A stretch of 64,000 nucleotides of DNA from assembly GCA_017304475.1 (NCBI GenBank), contig JAFKKV010000013.1, positions 62,001-126,000 of the forward strand, written 5' to 3'. The notes below the pieces were generated by a model. It was not told the DNA's origin. It saw only the letters and a list, made by a program, of their open reading frames with translations, and ran no database searches. A program made the position numbers and the translations under genes. Below, in pieces: positions 26,459-35,024 of this stretch; the first letter of the stretch is position 1, and every line of letters begins with the position of its first letter. The stretch comes from Hyphomicrobiales bacterium. GTDB taxonomy: Bacteria; Pseudomonadota; Alphaproteobacteria; Rhizobiales; Phreatobacteraceae.

Positions 26459-27670
26459 ATGGCCACACCCTTCGCCCGCCTCTTCGCCACGTCAGGTTTC
26501 GTCCAGGCAGCCGATCAGATCGCGCTCGCGGCGCTGCCGGTCACCGCGCTGCTGGTCCTCAAGGCCGGCCCCGGCCTGATCGGTGCGCTGGTCGCGGCGC
26601 AGACCGCCGCCTGGCTGCTGGTCTCGCTGCCCGCCGGCGTCATCGTCGATCGCCTGCCGAAGCGCACGGTGCTCATCGCCGCATTGACCCTCAGCCTCGT
26701 CGCAGCCACCGCCGCGACGCTTGCCGCCTTTGCCGGCAGCGTGCCGCTCCTGGCCCTCAGCGCCTTCCTGGCAGCTGCCGGCACGGTGACCTTCGTGCTG
26801 GTGCAGATCGGCCTGGTGCCATCGCTGGTCGCCGGCGCCGACCTGCCGACCGCCAATGCCCGGATCGAACTGGCGCGCGCTTCCGCGGTCGCCACCGCGC
26901 CCTTCATCGTCGGCTTCCTGGCCGAACGGATTTCGCCCATGGCGGGCTATCCCCTGGCCGCCGCGCTTGCCTGCGCGGCGCTCGCCTCGGGCCTCACCAT
27001 CGCTCCGCCGGCCGCGACCGGCCCGGCGCCGGCCAAGCCGCCGATCCTGACGGCGATCGCCGAAGGCGGCCGCTTCGTCATCAAGGAGCCTCTGCTGCGC
27101 GCCATCGGGCTCTGCGCGATCTTCTGGAACTTCGCCTTCATCGCACTGACCGCCGCCTTCGTGCCCTTCGCCATCACCCGGCTCGGCGCGGATGTGGCGA
27201 CCGCCGGCCTCGCCATCGGCGCCAGCGGCCTCGGCATGATCCTGGGCGCCGCCACCGCACCCGCCATCTTCGCCCGGGTCGAGCCGCGGGTCGTCCTGAT
27301 GTTCGGACCGGTATCCTCGATGCTCGGCGCCATGCTGATGGTCGCCGCGCCCCGTTTCGGCGGCATCGCGGCGGCGGCCGTCGCCTTCGGGCTGATCGGC
27401 TTCGGGCCGATGCTCTGGCTGGTCATGCAGACCTCGGTGCGCCAGCTCGTCACGCCACCCGGCCTGATGGGCCGGGTCACCGCGACGATCCAGGTGGCGA
27501 TCTACGGCGTCAGGCCGCTCGGCGCGCTCGCCGGCGGCTTCGTCGGCCAGGTCTACGGCCTGGACGCTGCGATGATGCTGGTGGCAGCGGCCTTCGCCGC
27601 ATCGGCCCTGGTGTCGCTCGCCTCGCCGCTCGCCAGCCTCAAGGCCATGCCCCAGGCGGCGACGGCTTGA
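26459..27670 (+). CDS. MFS transporter
   Basis: A 403-residue major facilitator with about twelve hydrophobic segments and a Pro/Ala-rich central loop (about 180-200). The loop after helix 2 reads GVIVDRLPKRTVL, a form of the MFS motif A. It resembles the enterobactin-exporter-like/DUF894 branch of drug and siderophore exporters, but the substrate cannot be told. It lies 61 bases after adenine deaminase on the same strand and may be co-transcribed, which makes a purine-related substrate thinkable but unproven. Convergent with the next gene, with only 15 bases between stops. Confidence 0.85.
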   Translation: MATPFARLFATSGFVQAADQIALAALPVTALLVLKAGPGLIGALVAAQTAAWLLVSLPAGVIVDRLPKRTVLIAALTLSLVAATAATLAAFAGSVPLLALSAFLAAAGTVTFVLVQIGLVPSLVAGADLPTANARIELARASAVATAPFIVGFLAERISPMAGYPLAAALACAALASGLTIAPPAATGPAPAKPPILTAIAEGGRFVIKEPLLRAIGLCAIFWNFAFIALTAAFVPFAITRLGADVATAGLAIGASGLGMILGAATAPAIFARVEPRVVLMFGPVSSMLGAMLMVAAPRFGGIAAAAVAFGLIGFGPMLWLVMQTSVRQLVTPPGLMGRVTATIQVAIYGVRPLGALAGGFVGQVYGLDAAMMLVAAAFAASALVSLASPLASLKAMPQAATA

Positions 27671-27685
27671 TTCCACCCCGCCGCT

Positions 27686-28669
27686 CTATTGAGGTTCGGA
27701 CGACCACAAGGCGCCGGCGAGCGCGAGGACCTTGTCGGGCAGGAAGCGAACCTGCTCTGCACTCATCACCTCATCGAGCCGCGCGATCTGGATGATCATG
27801 CTGACCGGACGATCGGGCGCGTTGACCAAAGCATCAGTCAACAATTCGCGCAGCATCGCCCATTCGTCGGGCGGAAGCCCGGACAAGTCCGGTCTGCCCT
27901 TGAGCACCGCGTCGATGGCGGCTTGGGCTGCTGCAAGCCGGCGCATCAAGATCCGCGGGTCGCGCGACACAAGCTGCGCACGTCCCTCGAAAGACGTCGC
28001 CAACAGGCGTTTCCATCTGGCGACGTCGATCGGATCCTCGATCGCTTCCGCCATCTGGATCAGCACGCGCTCATACGTCTCGTCGTCGAGTTGCCGCAGC
28101 CGATCGATCGCAGGCGCGAAATGAACCACCCAGTTCCGCACATCACTGGGGGTCGCGCCGGCGGGCAAGGCGAACATGTTGTCCCAGTGCTCCGCCCGTT
28201 TCCGGCGCTGCTCCAACTGCCCGGCGAGATCCACTTCGTGGCGCAGCAGGACCTCCCGGTCCGCCGCGCTCAAGCCCGTGCCGGCGGTACTTTCGATGAA
28301 ACGTCGCAGGGTCTGCGCGACCGGAGCGGTGCGTTCCATCCGTCCCGATATTGCGATGGCCGCGACCCATTCCGGGTCGAGCGGCCGACCGCGATCCTGG
28401 AGCGCACGAAAATAGAGTTCCAGCGCGGCCTCCGCGCGCATCGCCGCGTCGAACCGGGCATCCAGAAAGGCCTTGGCGCTGTCGACGGCCCGGCGCCCCG
28501 GGGCATTGTCAATCTCGGCCGGCAGCGAGGCGATCGGCGCCCGGACTACGGCCGCCGCGCCGGGCGGACGGGCGACATCGCCAGAGGGCATGCCGGCATC
28601 GGGCGCGGCATGCGCCGAGATGACGCAGCAGGTGGCCAGCATCAGAAGCGCGGTTCGTCCAATCGCCAT
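27686..28669 (-). CDS. Exported protein of unknown function, paralog of the gene at 31387
   Basis: A 327-residue protein with a cleavable signal peptide (MAIGRTALLMLATCCVISAHA, cleavage near residue 21) followed by a mostly helical mature part. The motif ARRAVDSAKAFLDAR type (here GRRAVDSAKAFLDARFDAAMRAEAALELYF region, quoted only in part) and a Trp-Lys-Arg-Leu-Leu motif are shared with the protein at 31387, which has the same predicted length. The frame is open further upstream, but the signal peptide begins at the ATG at 28669. I recognise no domain. Both paralogs bracket the IclR-MaoC-binding protein block. Predicted to be periplasmic. Confidence 0.75.
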   Translation of the reverse strand: MAIGRTALLMLATCCVISAHAAPDAGMPSGDVARPPGAAAVVRAPIASLPAEIDNAPGRRAVDSAKAFLDARFDAAMRAEAALELYFRALQDRGRPLDPEWVAAIAISGRMERTAPVAQTLRRFIESTAGTGLSAADREVLLRHEVDLAGQLEQRRKRAEHWDNMFALPAGATPSDVRNWVVHFAPAIDRLRQLDDETYERVLIQMAEAIEDPIDVARWKRLLATSFEGRAQLVSRDPRILMRRLAAAQAAIDAVLKGRPDLSGLPPDEWAMLRELLTDALVNAPDRPVSMIIQIARLDEVMSAEQVRFLPDKVLALAGALWSSEPQ

Positions 28670-28796
28670 CAATTCCACTGTCCGCTGCGGCAATCCCCGC
28701 CGGTCGGCCCGGTTCATCCGAATCCGGCCCCGCCGGCACGCCATTCCTGGTGGATGAAAGGCTTCGAAGCAATATCGCGGAGGCTTGGCCGCGCAA

Positions 28797-29594
28797 TCAG
28801 GACGGAATCGAAACACCCGGCCTATCCAGCGCCGCGGCGATCCGTCCGGCAGCCAATCGTACCGGCTTCAGGAAGCGGTCGATCGCCTCGTCGCGCGCCA
28901 TCGGCTCGCGCAGCAAGGTGAGGTTGAGTGCCGCCACCGCCACCCCGGATACCATGACGGGGACGCTGAAAGCCCAGACGGCAGATCCATAGGCCTGCCG
29001 TGAATAGGCTTCGGTCATCAACGAATAGCCCCGCGCGCGGATGTCACCGAGGAGCGTGTCCAGGGCCCGGCCATCGCGCGCCAGGTCGTTCCATGATCCG
29101 GGCTGAACGGTCGCTTCCTCGACCGCCCGCCGACGGTCCTCTTCGGTGCAAAAAGCCAGGAAGGCGAGACCGAGCGAGGTGCCGAATACCGGCGCCCGGA
29201 AACCCGGCTTGCGATCGAAGAACAGGCGGCCTCGCCCCCGGCTGGTCTCGGCGACGATCATCGCGTCGCCGTCGAAGATCGCGAGGTCGGAAGGCCATGC
29301 CACCTCGCGCTGGAGATCTTCCAGAAACGGCCGCGCGAGAGCGCCCACTTCCAGATGCGCCCGATAACCGCGGCTGAGTTCGAGTGTCCGGCCGGTCGGC
29401 GTGAAGGTTCCGGTCTCGGCGTCCCGGCGGACGAAGCCGCCCGCGACCAGCGTCTCGAGCATGCGGATCGCGGTCGCGGCATTGATGCCGACCGCGCGCG
29501 CCACCTGCCCGGAGGTCGGTCGGTCCAGCCGGTTCACCGCACCGAGAACGTCGAGGACCCGCAAAGCTGCGATGACAGGCCGGTAGGATGCCAT
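28797..29594 (-). CDS. IclR-family transcriptional regulator
   Basis: A 265-residue regulator with an N-terminal winged helix-turn-helix (about 8-70: VIAALRVLDVLGAV, then TSGQVARAVGINAATAIRML) and a C-terminal IclR effector domain (about 80-255, containing GTSLGLAFLAF and the AVWAFSVPVMVSGVAVAALNL sensor strand). GGAGA is five bases before the ATG. It is divergent from the MaoC-like gene; the shared gap has a promoter-like sequence facing this gene, overlapped by a palindrome that could be its operator. Such regulators normally control adjacent catabolic genes, here probably the MaoC-like gene and the binding protein. Confidence 0.92.
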   Translation of the reverse strand: MASYRPVIAALRVLDVLGAVNRLDRPTSGQVARAVGINAATAIRMLETLVAGGFVRRDAETGTFTPTGRTLELSRGYRAHLEVGALARPFLEDLQREVAWPSDLAIFDGDAMIVAETSRGRGRLFFDRKPGFRAPVFGTSLGLAFLAFCTEEDRRRAVEEATVQPGSWNDLARDGRALDTLLGDIRARGYSLMTEAYSRQAYGSAVWAFSVPVMVSGVAVAALNLTLLREPMARDEAIDRFLKPVRLAAGRIAAALDRPGVSIPS

Positions 29595-29673
29595 GCGGTC
29601 TCCGGACGAAGGCAGTGGAGAGGGCCCGCCGATCGGCTGATTGACTCGGCCAATCGGCGCATGATTTTCTAAG

Positions 29674-29692
29674 AGTGAATTATAATTTCACT
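29674..29692. promoter_or_regulatory. Candidate IclR operator (19-base palindrome)
   Basis: AGTGAA-TTATAAT-TTCACT: perfect 6-base arms with a 7-base spacer, in the divergent region between the IclR-type gene and the MaoC-like gene. It overlaps a TATAAT on each strand. Dyads of this size and A/T-rich centre are typical of IclR-family binding sites; assignment to this regulator is inference from position. Confidence 0.55.
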
Positions 29693-29707
29693 AGATGAAA
29701 ATGACCA
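29679..29707 (-). promoter_or_regulatory. Candidate promoter of the IclR-type gene
   Basis: On the minus strand, TGGTCA (29707-29702), a 17-base spacer and a perfect TATAAT (29684-29679), about 85 bases before the regulator's ATG. The -10 box lies inside the palindrome at 29674-29692, a layout that fits autorepression. Confidence 0.5.
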
Positions 29708-29805
29708 GAGCTTTTCGGACCGCTGATCCCCCGGGGATCACCCCCATGCGCTCTGTGCCACGTCGACGCCCCTGCCCGCTTCCCGACACGCCCGAAGGCC
29801 CGTTC

Positions 29806-30288
29806 ATGTCTCCCTCGCCCGATACCTCCGACCTCCCCACGCTCGGTCACGGCTTCTACTGGCAGGACCTCGCCGAAGGGCAGACGTTCAAAACCTTCCG
29901 CCGCACCATCACCGAAACCGACCTGGTCAATTTCATCGGTGTCACCGGCATGCTGGAGGCGATCTTCATCGATGCCGACTATGAGCACGGCGCCATCCGA
30001 GGCCGGCCGGTGCCGGCGGCGCTCACCTACGCCATCATCGAAGGCTTCATCCTGCAGACGATGATCCAGGGCACCGGCCTCGCCATGCTGGAACTCGCGC
30101 AGACCATCCATGCTCCGGTCACGGTCGGCGACAGCGTCTGGGCAACCATCGAGGTCACCGGCATTCGGCCGACCTCGAAGAGCGGGCGCGCCGTCGTCAC
30201 CTCGCTGATCAAGGTGTTCAACCAGCGCGGCGAAGCCGTGCTGACCTATACCGCCAAGCGCCTGCTGGCGGGCAGGCCGGCGGCCTGA
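29806..30288 (+). CDS. MaoC-like hot-dog domain dehydratase
   Basis: A 160-residue protein of the MaoC/(R)-hydratase-like hot-dog fold. GHGFYWQDLAEGQTFKTFRR is the typical opening, DLVNFIGVTGMLEAIFID corresponds to the catalytic region where hydratases usually have Asp and His, and PVPAALTYAIIEGF is the long central helix. The usual active-site N-x-x-H is not obvious, so the reaction may differ from enoyl-CoA hydration. The frame is open from 29695, but that ATG would place the start almost on the promoter-like palindrome; the ATG at 29806 precedes the domain. It is followed by the binding-protein gene 42 bases downstream and is probably under IclR-type control. Confidence 0.8.
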   Translation: MSPSPDTSDLPTLGHGFYWQDLAEGQTFKTFRRTITETDLVNFIGVTGMLEAIFIDADYEHGAIRGRPVPAALTYAIIEGFILQTMIQGTGLAMLELAQTIHAPVTVGDSVWATIEVTGIRPTSKSGRAVVTSLIKVFNQRGEAVLTYTAKRLLAGRPAA

Positions 30289-30330
30289 GCCGACCGGTCA
30301 AAACAATAAGAACCTCCGGAGGACCGCCTG

Positions 30331-31299
30331 ATGCTGACCCGCCGCGCGACCTTGCTGACATCCCTGGCCTTCGTGACCGGAGCAGCCGCACGCGCCGAGA
30401 CCACTTACCCGTCGCGGGCGGTGCGCCTGCTCGTGCCGTTCCCGCCGGGCGGCCCGACCGACCTGGTGGCACGGGTGCTGGCGGAAAAGATGGCGGTGGC
30501 GCTCGGGCAAGCCGTGGTGATCGACAATCGTCCCGGCGCCAACGGCAATATCGCGGCCGAAGGCGTCGCGAAGGCCGAGCCGGACGGCTACACGGTGCTC
30601 TACAACACCTCGTCGATCGCGCTCAGCGCCTCGCTTTACGCCAAGCTCAACTATGACGTGACGCGCGATTTCGCACCCGTCGCGCTGACCGCGACCGTGC
30701 CCTTGCTGATCGCGGTGCACCCGTCGCTGCCGGTCCGCTCGATCGCCGAATTCATTGCCTATGTGAAGGCCAATCCCGGCAAGCTCTCCTACGGCTCGGG
30801 CGGCGCCGGCAACGTCACCCATCTCGGCAGCGCCCTGTTCCTGAAGTCGCAGGGGCTGGACGCGGTCCATATCCCCTTCCGTGGCAGCGCGCCGGCGCTC
30901 AACGCGCTCGCCGGCAACCACGTTCAGTTCGTCGCCGACACGGTCAACTCGGCGCATCCGCTGGCGCAGAGCGGCCACGTGCGGGCCCTCGCGATCATGG
31001 GCGCCAAGCGCAGCCCCGTGCTGCCGGATACGCCGACCTTCGCCGAGGCCGGCCTCGCCAATTTCGAGATCGGCGCCTGGCAGGGCATCCTGGTGCCGGC
31101 CCGCACACCGCCCGAGGTGATCGCCCGGCTGAACCAGGCGACCCTCAAGGCCCTGGCCGATCCGGAGGTCAAGACCAAGCTCGACATTCAGGGCGCCGAA
31201 CTGCTCGGCTCCAGCCCTGACGCCTACGGCGCCTATATGCGCGCCGAGATCGCGCGCTGGGCCAGCGTCGTCAAGGATAGCGGCGTCCGGATCGAGTAA
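30331..31299 (+). CDS. Tripartite tricarboxylate transporter substrate-binding protein (Bug/TctC family)
   Basis: A 322-residue periplasmic binding protein. Signal peptide about 1-22 (LTRRATLLTSLAFVTGAAARA), then the hallmark YPSRAVRLLVPFPPGGPTDLVAR, the motif VIDNRPGANGNIAAEGVAKAEPDGYT (key part shown), and LPDTPTFAEAGL and ILVPARTPPEV, all diagnostic of Bug proteins. GGAGG lies ten bases upstream of the ATG. No TctA or TctB membrane genes are in the window, so it is an orphan binding protein, as is common in this family. It may bind a carboxylate processed by the MaoC-like enzyme (inference). Confidence 0.93.
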   Translation: MLTRRATLLTSLAFVTGAAARAETTYPSRAVRLLVPFPPGGPTDLVARVLAEKMAVALGQAVVIDNRPGANGNIAAEGVAKAEPDGYTVLYNTSSIALSASLYAKLNYDVTRDFAPVALTATVPLLIAVHPSLPVRSIAEFIAYVKANPGKLSYGSGGAGNVTHLGSALFLKSQGLDAVHIPFRGSAPALNALAGNHVQFVADTVNSAHPLAQSGHVRALAIMGAKRSPVLPDTPTFAEAGLANFEIGAWQGILVPARTPPEVIARLNQATLKALADPEVKTKLDIQGAELLGSSPDAYGAYMRAEIARWASVVKDSGVRIE

Positions 31300-31359
31300 G
31301 ACGACCCGCCTGACGCCGCTTTCGACCAGGATAATCGCTGCAACCCGCCGCCGGAAAGT

Positions 31360-31379
31360 CCTGAATATCTGACTTCAGG
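31360..31379. terminator. Weak hairpin between convergent genes
   Basis: CCTGAA and TTCAGG separated by 8 bases, between the stop at 31299 (plus strand) and the stop at 31387 (minus strand). It is short and has no T-run, so a termination role is only possible. Confidence 0.3.
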
Positions 31380-31386
31380 GCGAGCC

Positions 31387-32370
31387 TTACCGGAGCTCCG
31401 CCAGCCAAAGCTTCCGTGCAGCCGCCTGAATTTTATCCCGCAAGAGAGCTTGTCTTTGAGGGCGAATGATTTCGCTCATTCGCGTTCTCTCCAGCACCAA
31501 ACTATGGGACGTATTCTCCGGAAAAACGATTAAATACATCAAAATCTCAGTCATGAACTCTTTTTGCGCAGCTCGCTGCTGTGATAGATCAGCCCGCTCC
31601 TTGAACAGATCGTCCATGACGGAAAGCACAGCGTCGCGACGCAGCTCGGAGGCCCGGTCTGAGGGAAATTCGGGCCGGTGGTCGGGGAGCCTGACAAGTG
31701 CACGCTTCCATTTGGCCGTTTCCGCGGGGTCACCGATCCTTTCCGCTGTCCGCGCCAGCAGCCGCTCGACAGTGCCATCGTCCAGACGTTCCAGCGCCGT
31801 CCAGGCCGGCGGCAGATCCATAGCTGCCTGTCTCAGAAGTTGCGGCGTTACTCCGCGCGGGAATGTCAGTGTCGAAGCCCATGCCGTCGTTTCTCGACGA
31901 CGGGCCGTGATCTGCGCCACCAGTTGCCCCAGATAGCGCTTGAGAAAATCCCGATCCGCATCACTCATGCCGGAACCTGCGGGGCTGTCGACGAACCGTT
32001 GCACCTCATGCATCGCCGGAGCCACTTGTTCCGTTCTGTCCCATACGGCGATAATTGCGATCCACAGGATGTCGAGAGGCGGCCGGTCCTTGTCCGCCAC
32101 CGCGCTCACGTAATTGACGAAAGCATCCTCCGCTCGCATCGCAGCCTGCAAGCGGGCATCCAGGAATGCCTTGGCGCTGTCTACGGCTCGGGCGCCGGCT
32201 GCGTGCTGAACCTCGATAGGAGGACGCCCTGGATCGTCGCGCGACGTTTCGACCCAGCCCTGGCTACGAGTACCGGGAGTTGCGGGAGACGGGACGGTCG
32301 CATCGGGGGCCGCATGCGCCAAGGCGCAGCCGCATGAAATCGAGCTCACCAATACGATTGTCCTGAGCAC
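31387..32370 (-). CDS. Exported protein of unknown function, paralog of the gene at 27686
   Basis: A 327-residue protein starting at a GTG (32370) preceded by AGAGGGGG; this start gives exactly the same length as the paralog. A signal peptide covers about 1-20 (VLRTIVLVSSISCGCALAHA). The mature part shares AVDSAKAFLDAR, QAAMRAE, a following helix with DRTEQVAPAM, SPAGSGMSDADRDFL and KWKRAL with the paralog, but identity is only moderate. Its DNA is visibly poorer in G+C than the neighbours, especially near the 3' end, which suggests a different history from the copy at 27686. No domain is recognised. A GTG at 32376 is an alternative start. Confidence 0.72.
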   Translation of the reverse strand: MLRTIVLVSSISCGCALAHAAPDATVPSPATPGTRSQGWVETSRDDPGRPPIEVQHAAGARAVDSAKAFLDARLQAAMRAEDAFVNYVSAVADKDRPPLDILWIAIIAVWDRTEQVAPAMHEVQRFVDSPAGSGMSDADRDFLKRYLGQLVAQITARRRETTAWASTLTFPRGVTPQLLRQAAMDLPPAWTALERLDDGTVERLLARTAERIGDPAETAKWKRALVRLPDHRPEFPSDRASELRRDAVLSVMDDLFKERADLSQQRAAQKEFMTEILMYLIVFPENTSHSLVLERTRMSEIIRPQRQALLRDKIQAAARKLWLAELR

Positions 32371-32589
32371 GATCACCCCCCTCTTCGGCAAAGGGCATTC
32401 GATGTCGGTCCGCGATGTTTCCGAACGCCCGTGCAAGGACTACATTCCTCACAAATTAACCCCCAGTTGCATCAACGTCAAGAACACGCGCGAGCAGAAG
32501 GAGGCCGTGATTGGACCGAATAGCTGATGTCGCGGTCGGGAGCAGACACGCTCCCGGCTGCCGCAGCAGGGCCACGTATCGGCCGTCGC

Positions 32590-34050
32590 TCACGCCGCCC
32601 AGGCGAGCCTCTGCAATCCGTCGCGGGCGAGGCCCCGGCCGGCGCGTGCGCCCGAGTGGGTCCCATTGTTCCAGGTCAGGACACCGTTGACCCAGACGCC
32701 GGAAATGCCGGCGGCCGGCTGAGCCGGCTTCTCGAAGCTCGCGGTATCGATCACGGTGGCCGGGTCGAACAGCACGAGATCGGCGAAGGCGCCCTCGCCG
32801 ATGACGCCGCGATCCCTGAGGCCGAAGGTCGCGGCGGTATGGCCGGTCATCTTGCGCACGGCATCCTCGAGCGTCAGCAGGCCGGTCTCGCGGACATAGT
32901 GACCGAGCACGCGCGGGAACGTGCCCCAGAGGCGCGGATGCGGATGGCTGTCATGGGGCAGGCCGTCGGAGCCGATCATGCTGCGCGGATAGGCCAGGAT
33001 GCGGCCGACATCGGCCTCGTCCATCTGGAAATAGATCGCGCCGGCCGGCGACAGCCGCTCGACCGCCTCGTCCAGCGTCAGGTCCATCTCACGCATGACA
33101 TCGGCGAGGTCTCGGCCGGACATGTCGGGGAAAGGCACGGACCAGGCGATCATGGTGCGGGTCGAGCGCTTGACGCGCTCTGCGGCCAGCATGGTCGACG
33201 AGGCGACATAGGGGTAGACGTCGAGGCTGACGACCTGCGAGGCGCGATAGCCCTCGATCGCGGCAAGGGTTTCGACCGATCGGCCGTGATGATCGACGCC
33301 CGACAGCTTGTGGTGCGAGATCACCACAGGTACCTGGGCGTGCTTGCCGATGCGCGCACTCTCGGCGAGGCTCGCCATCACGTCCTTGCCTTCATCGCGC
33401 ATATGGGTGGAATGAAAGCCACCGAATTCGTGGACGACCTCGGCGATCCGCTCGACCTCCTCGGTCGGTGCCGCCTCGGCGGTGGGATATTCGAGGCCGG
33501 TCGAGAACCCCGCCGCGCCCTCGCCGAGCGCCTGGCGCAGCATGCCCTGCATCCGGCCGATCTCGGCCTCCGTCGCCGGCCGCGTCAGGTCGTCCATGGC
33601 CATGAAGCGCAGCGACGAATGACCGGCCTGCGCGACCACGTTGAGCGCCGGGGGGCGCGCACGCAAATGGTCGAAATATCGCGAGAATGTCGGGAAGAAA
33701 TGCTCGGCCTCCCAACCGATCAGGTCGATCGGCGCCGGCGGCCGGGCGGGCGCCACCACCGGGCTGAGCGAGATGCCGCAATTGCCGACGACGACCGTGG
33801 TCACCCCCTGGCTGACCTTGCAGGTCATGGCGGGGTCGGCAATCACGGCCCGGTCGTCATGGGTATGGGCGTCGATGAAGCCCGGCGCCAGCGCCCGCCC
33901 TTTCACGTCGATATCGGGGCCGCCATGCGGCAACATCTCGCCGACGGCGACGATCCGATCGCCTGTCACCGCCACGTCGCCGACGCGACCGGGTGCACCG
34001 GTTCCGTCGATGATCAAGGCGTTGCGAATGACGAAATCGGCGCTGGACAT
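32590..34050 (-). CDS. N-acyl-D-amino-acid deacylase (D-aminoacylase-type amidohydrolase)
   Basis: A 486-residue zinc amidohydrolase of the D-aminoacylase family, removing the acyl group from N-acyl-D-amino acids. Motifs: IRNALIIDGTG at the N-terminus, metal ligands in GFIDAHTHDD, GVTTVVVGNCGISLSPV, a glycine-rich GFSTGLEYP, HSTHMRDEG, VVISHHKLSG, and MIGSDGLPHDSHPHPR near the C-terminal catalytic Asp. GDVAVTGDRIVAVG marks the beta-sandwich domain. AGGAG is five bases upstream of the ATG at 34050. It is transcribed in the same direction as the formamidase-like gene upstream, about 130 bases away. Related dihydroorotase-like or formamidase activities cannot be excluded. Confidence 0.92.
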   Translation of the reverse strand: MSSADFVIRNALIIDGTGAPGRVGDVAVTGDRIVAVGEMLPHGGPDIDVKGRALAPGFIDAHTHDDRAVIADPAMTCKVSQGVTTVVVGNCGISLSPVVAPARPPAPIDLIGWEAEHFFPTFSRYFDHLRARPPALNVVAQAGHSSLRFMAMDDLTRPATEAEIGRMQGMLRQALGEGAAGFSTGLEYPTAEAAPTEEVERIAEVVHEFGGFHSTHMRDEGKDVMASLAESARIGKHAQVPVVISHHKLSGVDHHGRSVETLAAIEGYRASQVVSLDVYPYVASSTMLAAERVKRSTRTMIAWSVPFPDMSGRDLADVMREMDLTLDEAVERLSPAGAIYFQMDEADVGRILAYPRSMIGSDGLPHDSHPHPRLWGTFPRVLGHYVRETGLLTLEDAVRKMTGHTAATFGLRDRGVIGEGAFADLVLFDPATVIDTASFEKPAQPAAGISGVWVNGVLTWNNGTHSGARAGRGLARDGLQRLAWAA

Positions 34051-34184
34051 AGGCACTCCTGCTGGATTTTTTGCGCGCGGCCGCCGCGCGGCTTGGCTGG
34101 AAAGACGACGCCGGGCCGAGCCCGGGCAGCGCTGTCGCGGCCGGGATCGTTAGCCGGGCAATCCGGCTTTTTTGGCGAATGGGT

Positions 34185-35024
34185 TCAGGTTGCGAGCGAA
34201 ACGAGCTCTCCGGTGAGCTCCGATGCCGGGTCGGCGAAGGGCAGAACCACGGTGAAATGATTGGCGCCGGGAACCTCGATCATTCGGGTCCTGGCGCCGA
34301 GCACGCCCCAGCATTCGACCAGGCCACGGCTCTGGCGCAGATATTCCGGCGCCTCATTGCCGCCGACCACCGCCGTCACGCGCAGGCCGCGCGGCGGCGT
34401 CCAGGTCAGCGGCGAAAGGCGGGCCGCCTCGGCCGCATCGAGGCCCAGCGCCTTGTTGATGCTGGTCGGCACCAGCGGCGCCAGGTGGAACAGGCCGGAA
34501 ATCGGCAGGGCGGCGGCGATCAGGTCGGCCGGCTCACCCAGGCCGGCCCAGTCGGTCGCGGCAAGGCAGGCGGCCAGATGGCCGCCGGCCGAATGGCCGA
34601 AGGGCAGGATACGCCGGCCGGTCCGCGCATGCAGCGCGCGGGCGCAGGCGATCGCCTGGGCGACGATCTCGGCAATGGTCACGGCCGGGCAGAGATCGTA
34701 GCTCATCACCGCGACGTCGAGCCCGTGGTCATTGGCGCCGCGCGCCATATGGCTGAACCAGCTCTTGTCGAGCGCCTGCCAATAACCGCCGTGAATGAAC
34801 AGGAGGATCGGCGCACCGGCGCGCGGCGAGGCTGCCGGAAACAGGTCGTAGCGATGCCGTTCGCCGGCACCATAGGACTGGTCGAGGACGGCCGCGGGCG
34901 AAGCATCGCGATAGGCCGCGGCATCACGCGCCCAACCCTGCATGACGACCGGGTGGTCGGGCACCCGCGCGCGGTTGTTGTATTCGGTTTCGAGATCGGG
35001 ACTGGTCATGTTGGACAGGCTCAT
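34185..35024 (-). CDS. Alpha/beta hydrolase, kynurenine-formamidase-like
   Basis: A 279-residue alpha/beta hydrolase. The oxyanion motif is ILLFIHGGYW, the nucleophile elbow is FGHSAGGH, and a His in GANHFTVVLP completes the triad; the HGGYW form with SYDLCPAVTIAEIV is typical of arylformamidase-like esterases. The ATG at 35024 overlaps the stop of the upstream exported-protein gene (ATGA), so translation is coupled; an internal ATG at 35009 is possible. The D-aminoacylase-type gene downstream suggests a function in amide or formamide breakdown. Without other kynurenine genes, true kynurenine formamidase activity is uncertain. Confidence 0.87.
   Translation of the reverse strand: MSLSNMTSPDLETEYNNRARVPDHPVVMQGWARDAAAYRDASPAAVLDQSYGAGERHRYDLFPAASPRAGAPILLFIHGGYWQALDKSWFSHMARGANDHGLDVAVMSYDLCPAVTIAEIVAQAIACARALHARTGRRILPFGHSAGGHLAACLAATDWAGLGEPADLIAAALPISGLFHLAPLVPTSINKALGLDAAEAARLSPLTWTPPRGLRVTAVVGGNEAPEYLRQSRGLVECWGVLGARTRMIEVPGANHFTVVLPFADPASELTGELVSLAT

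Noticed and set aside
24616..26490. A 624-codon minus-strand open frame over the adenine deaminase gene
   Set aside because: The plus strand encodes a textbook AdeC protein. The antisense frame is biased His/Asp/Arg/Gln sequence.
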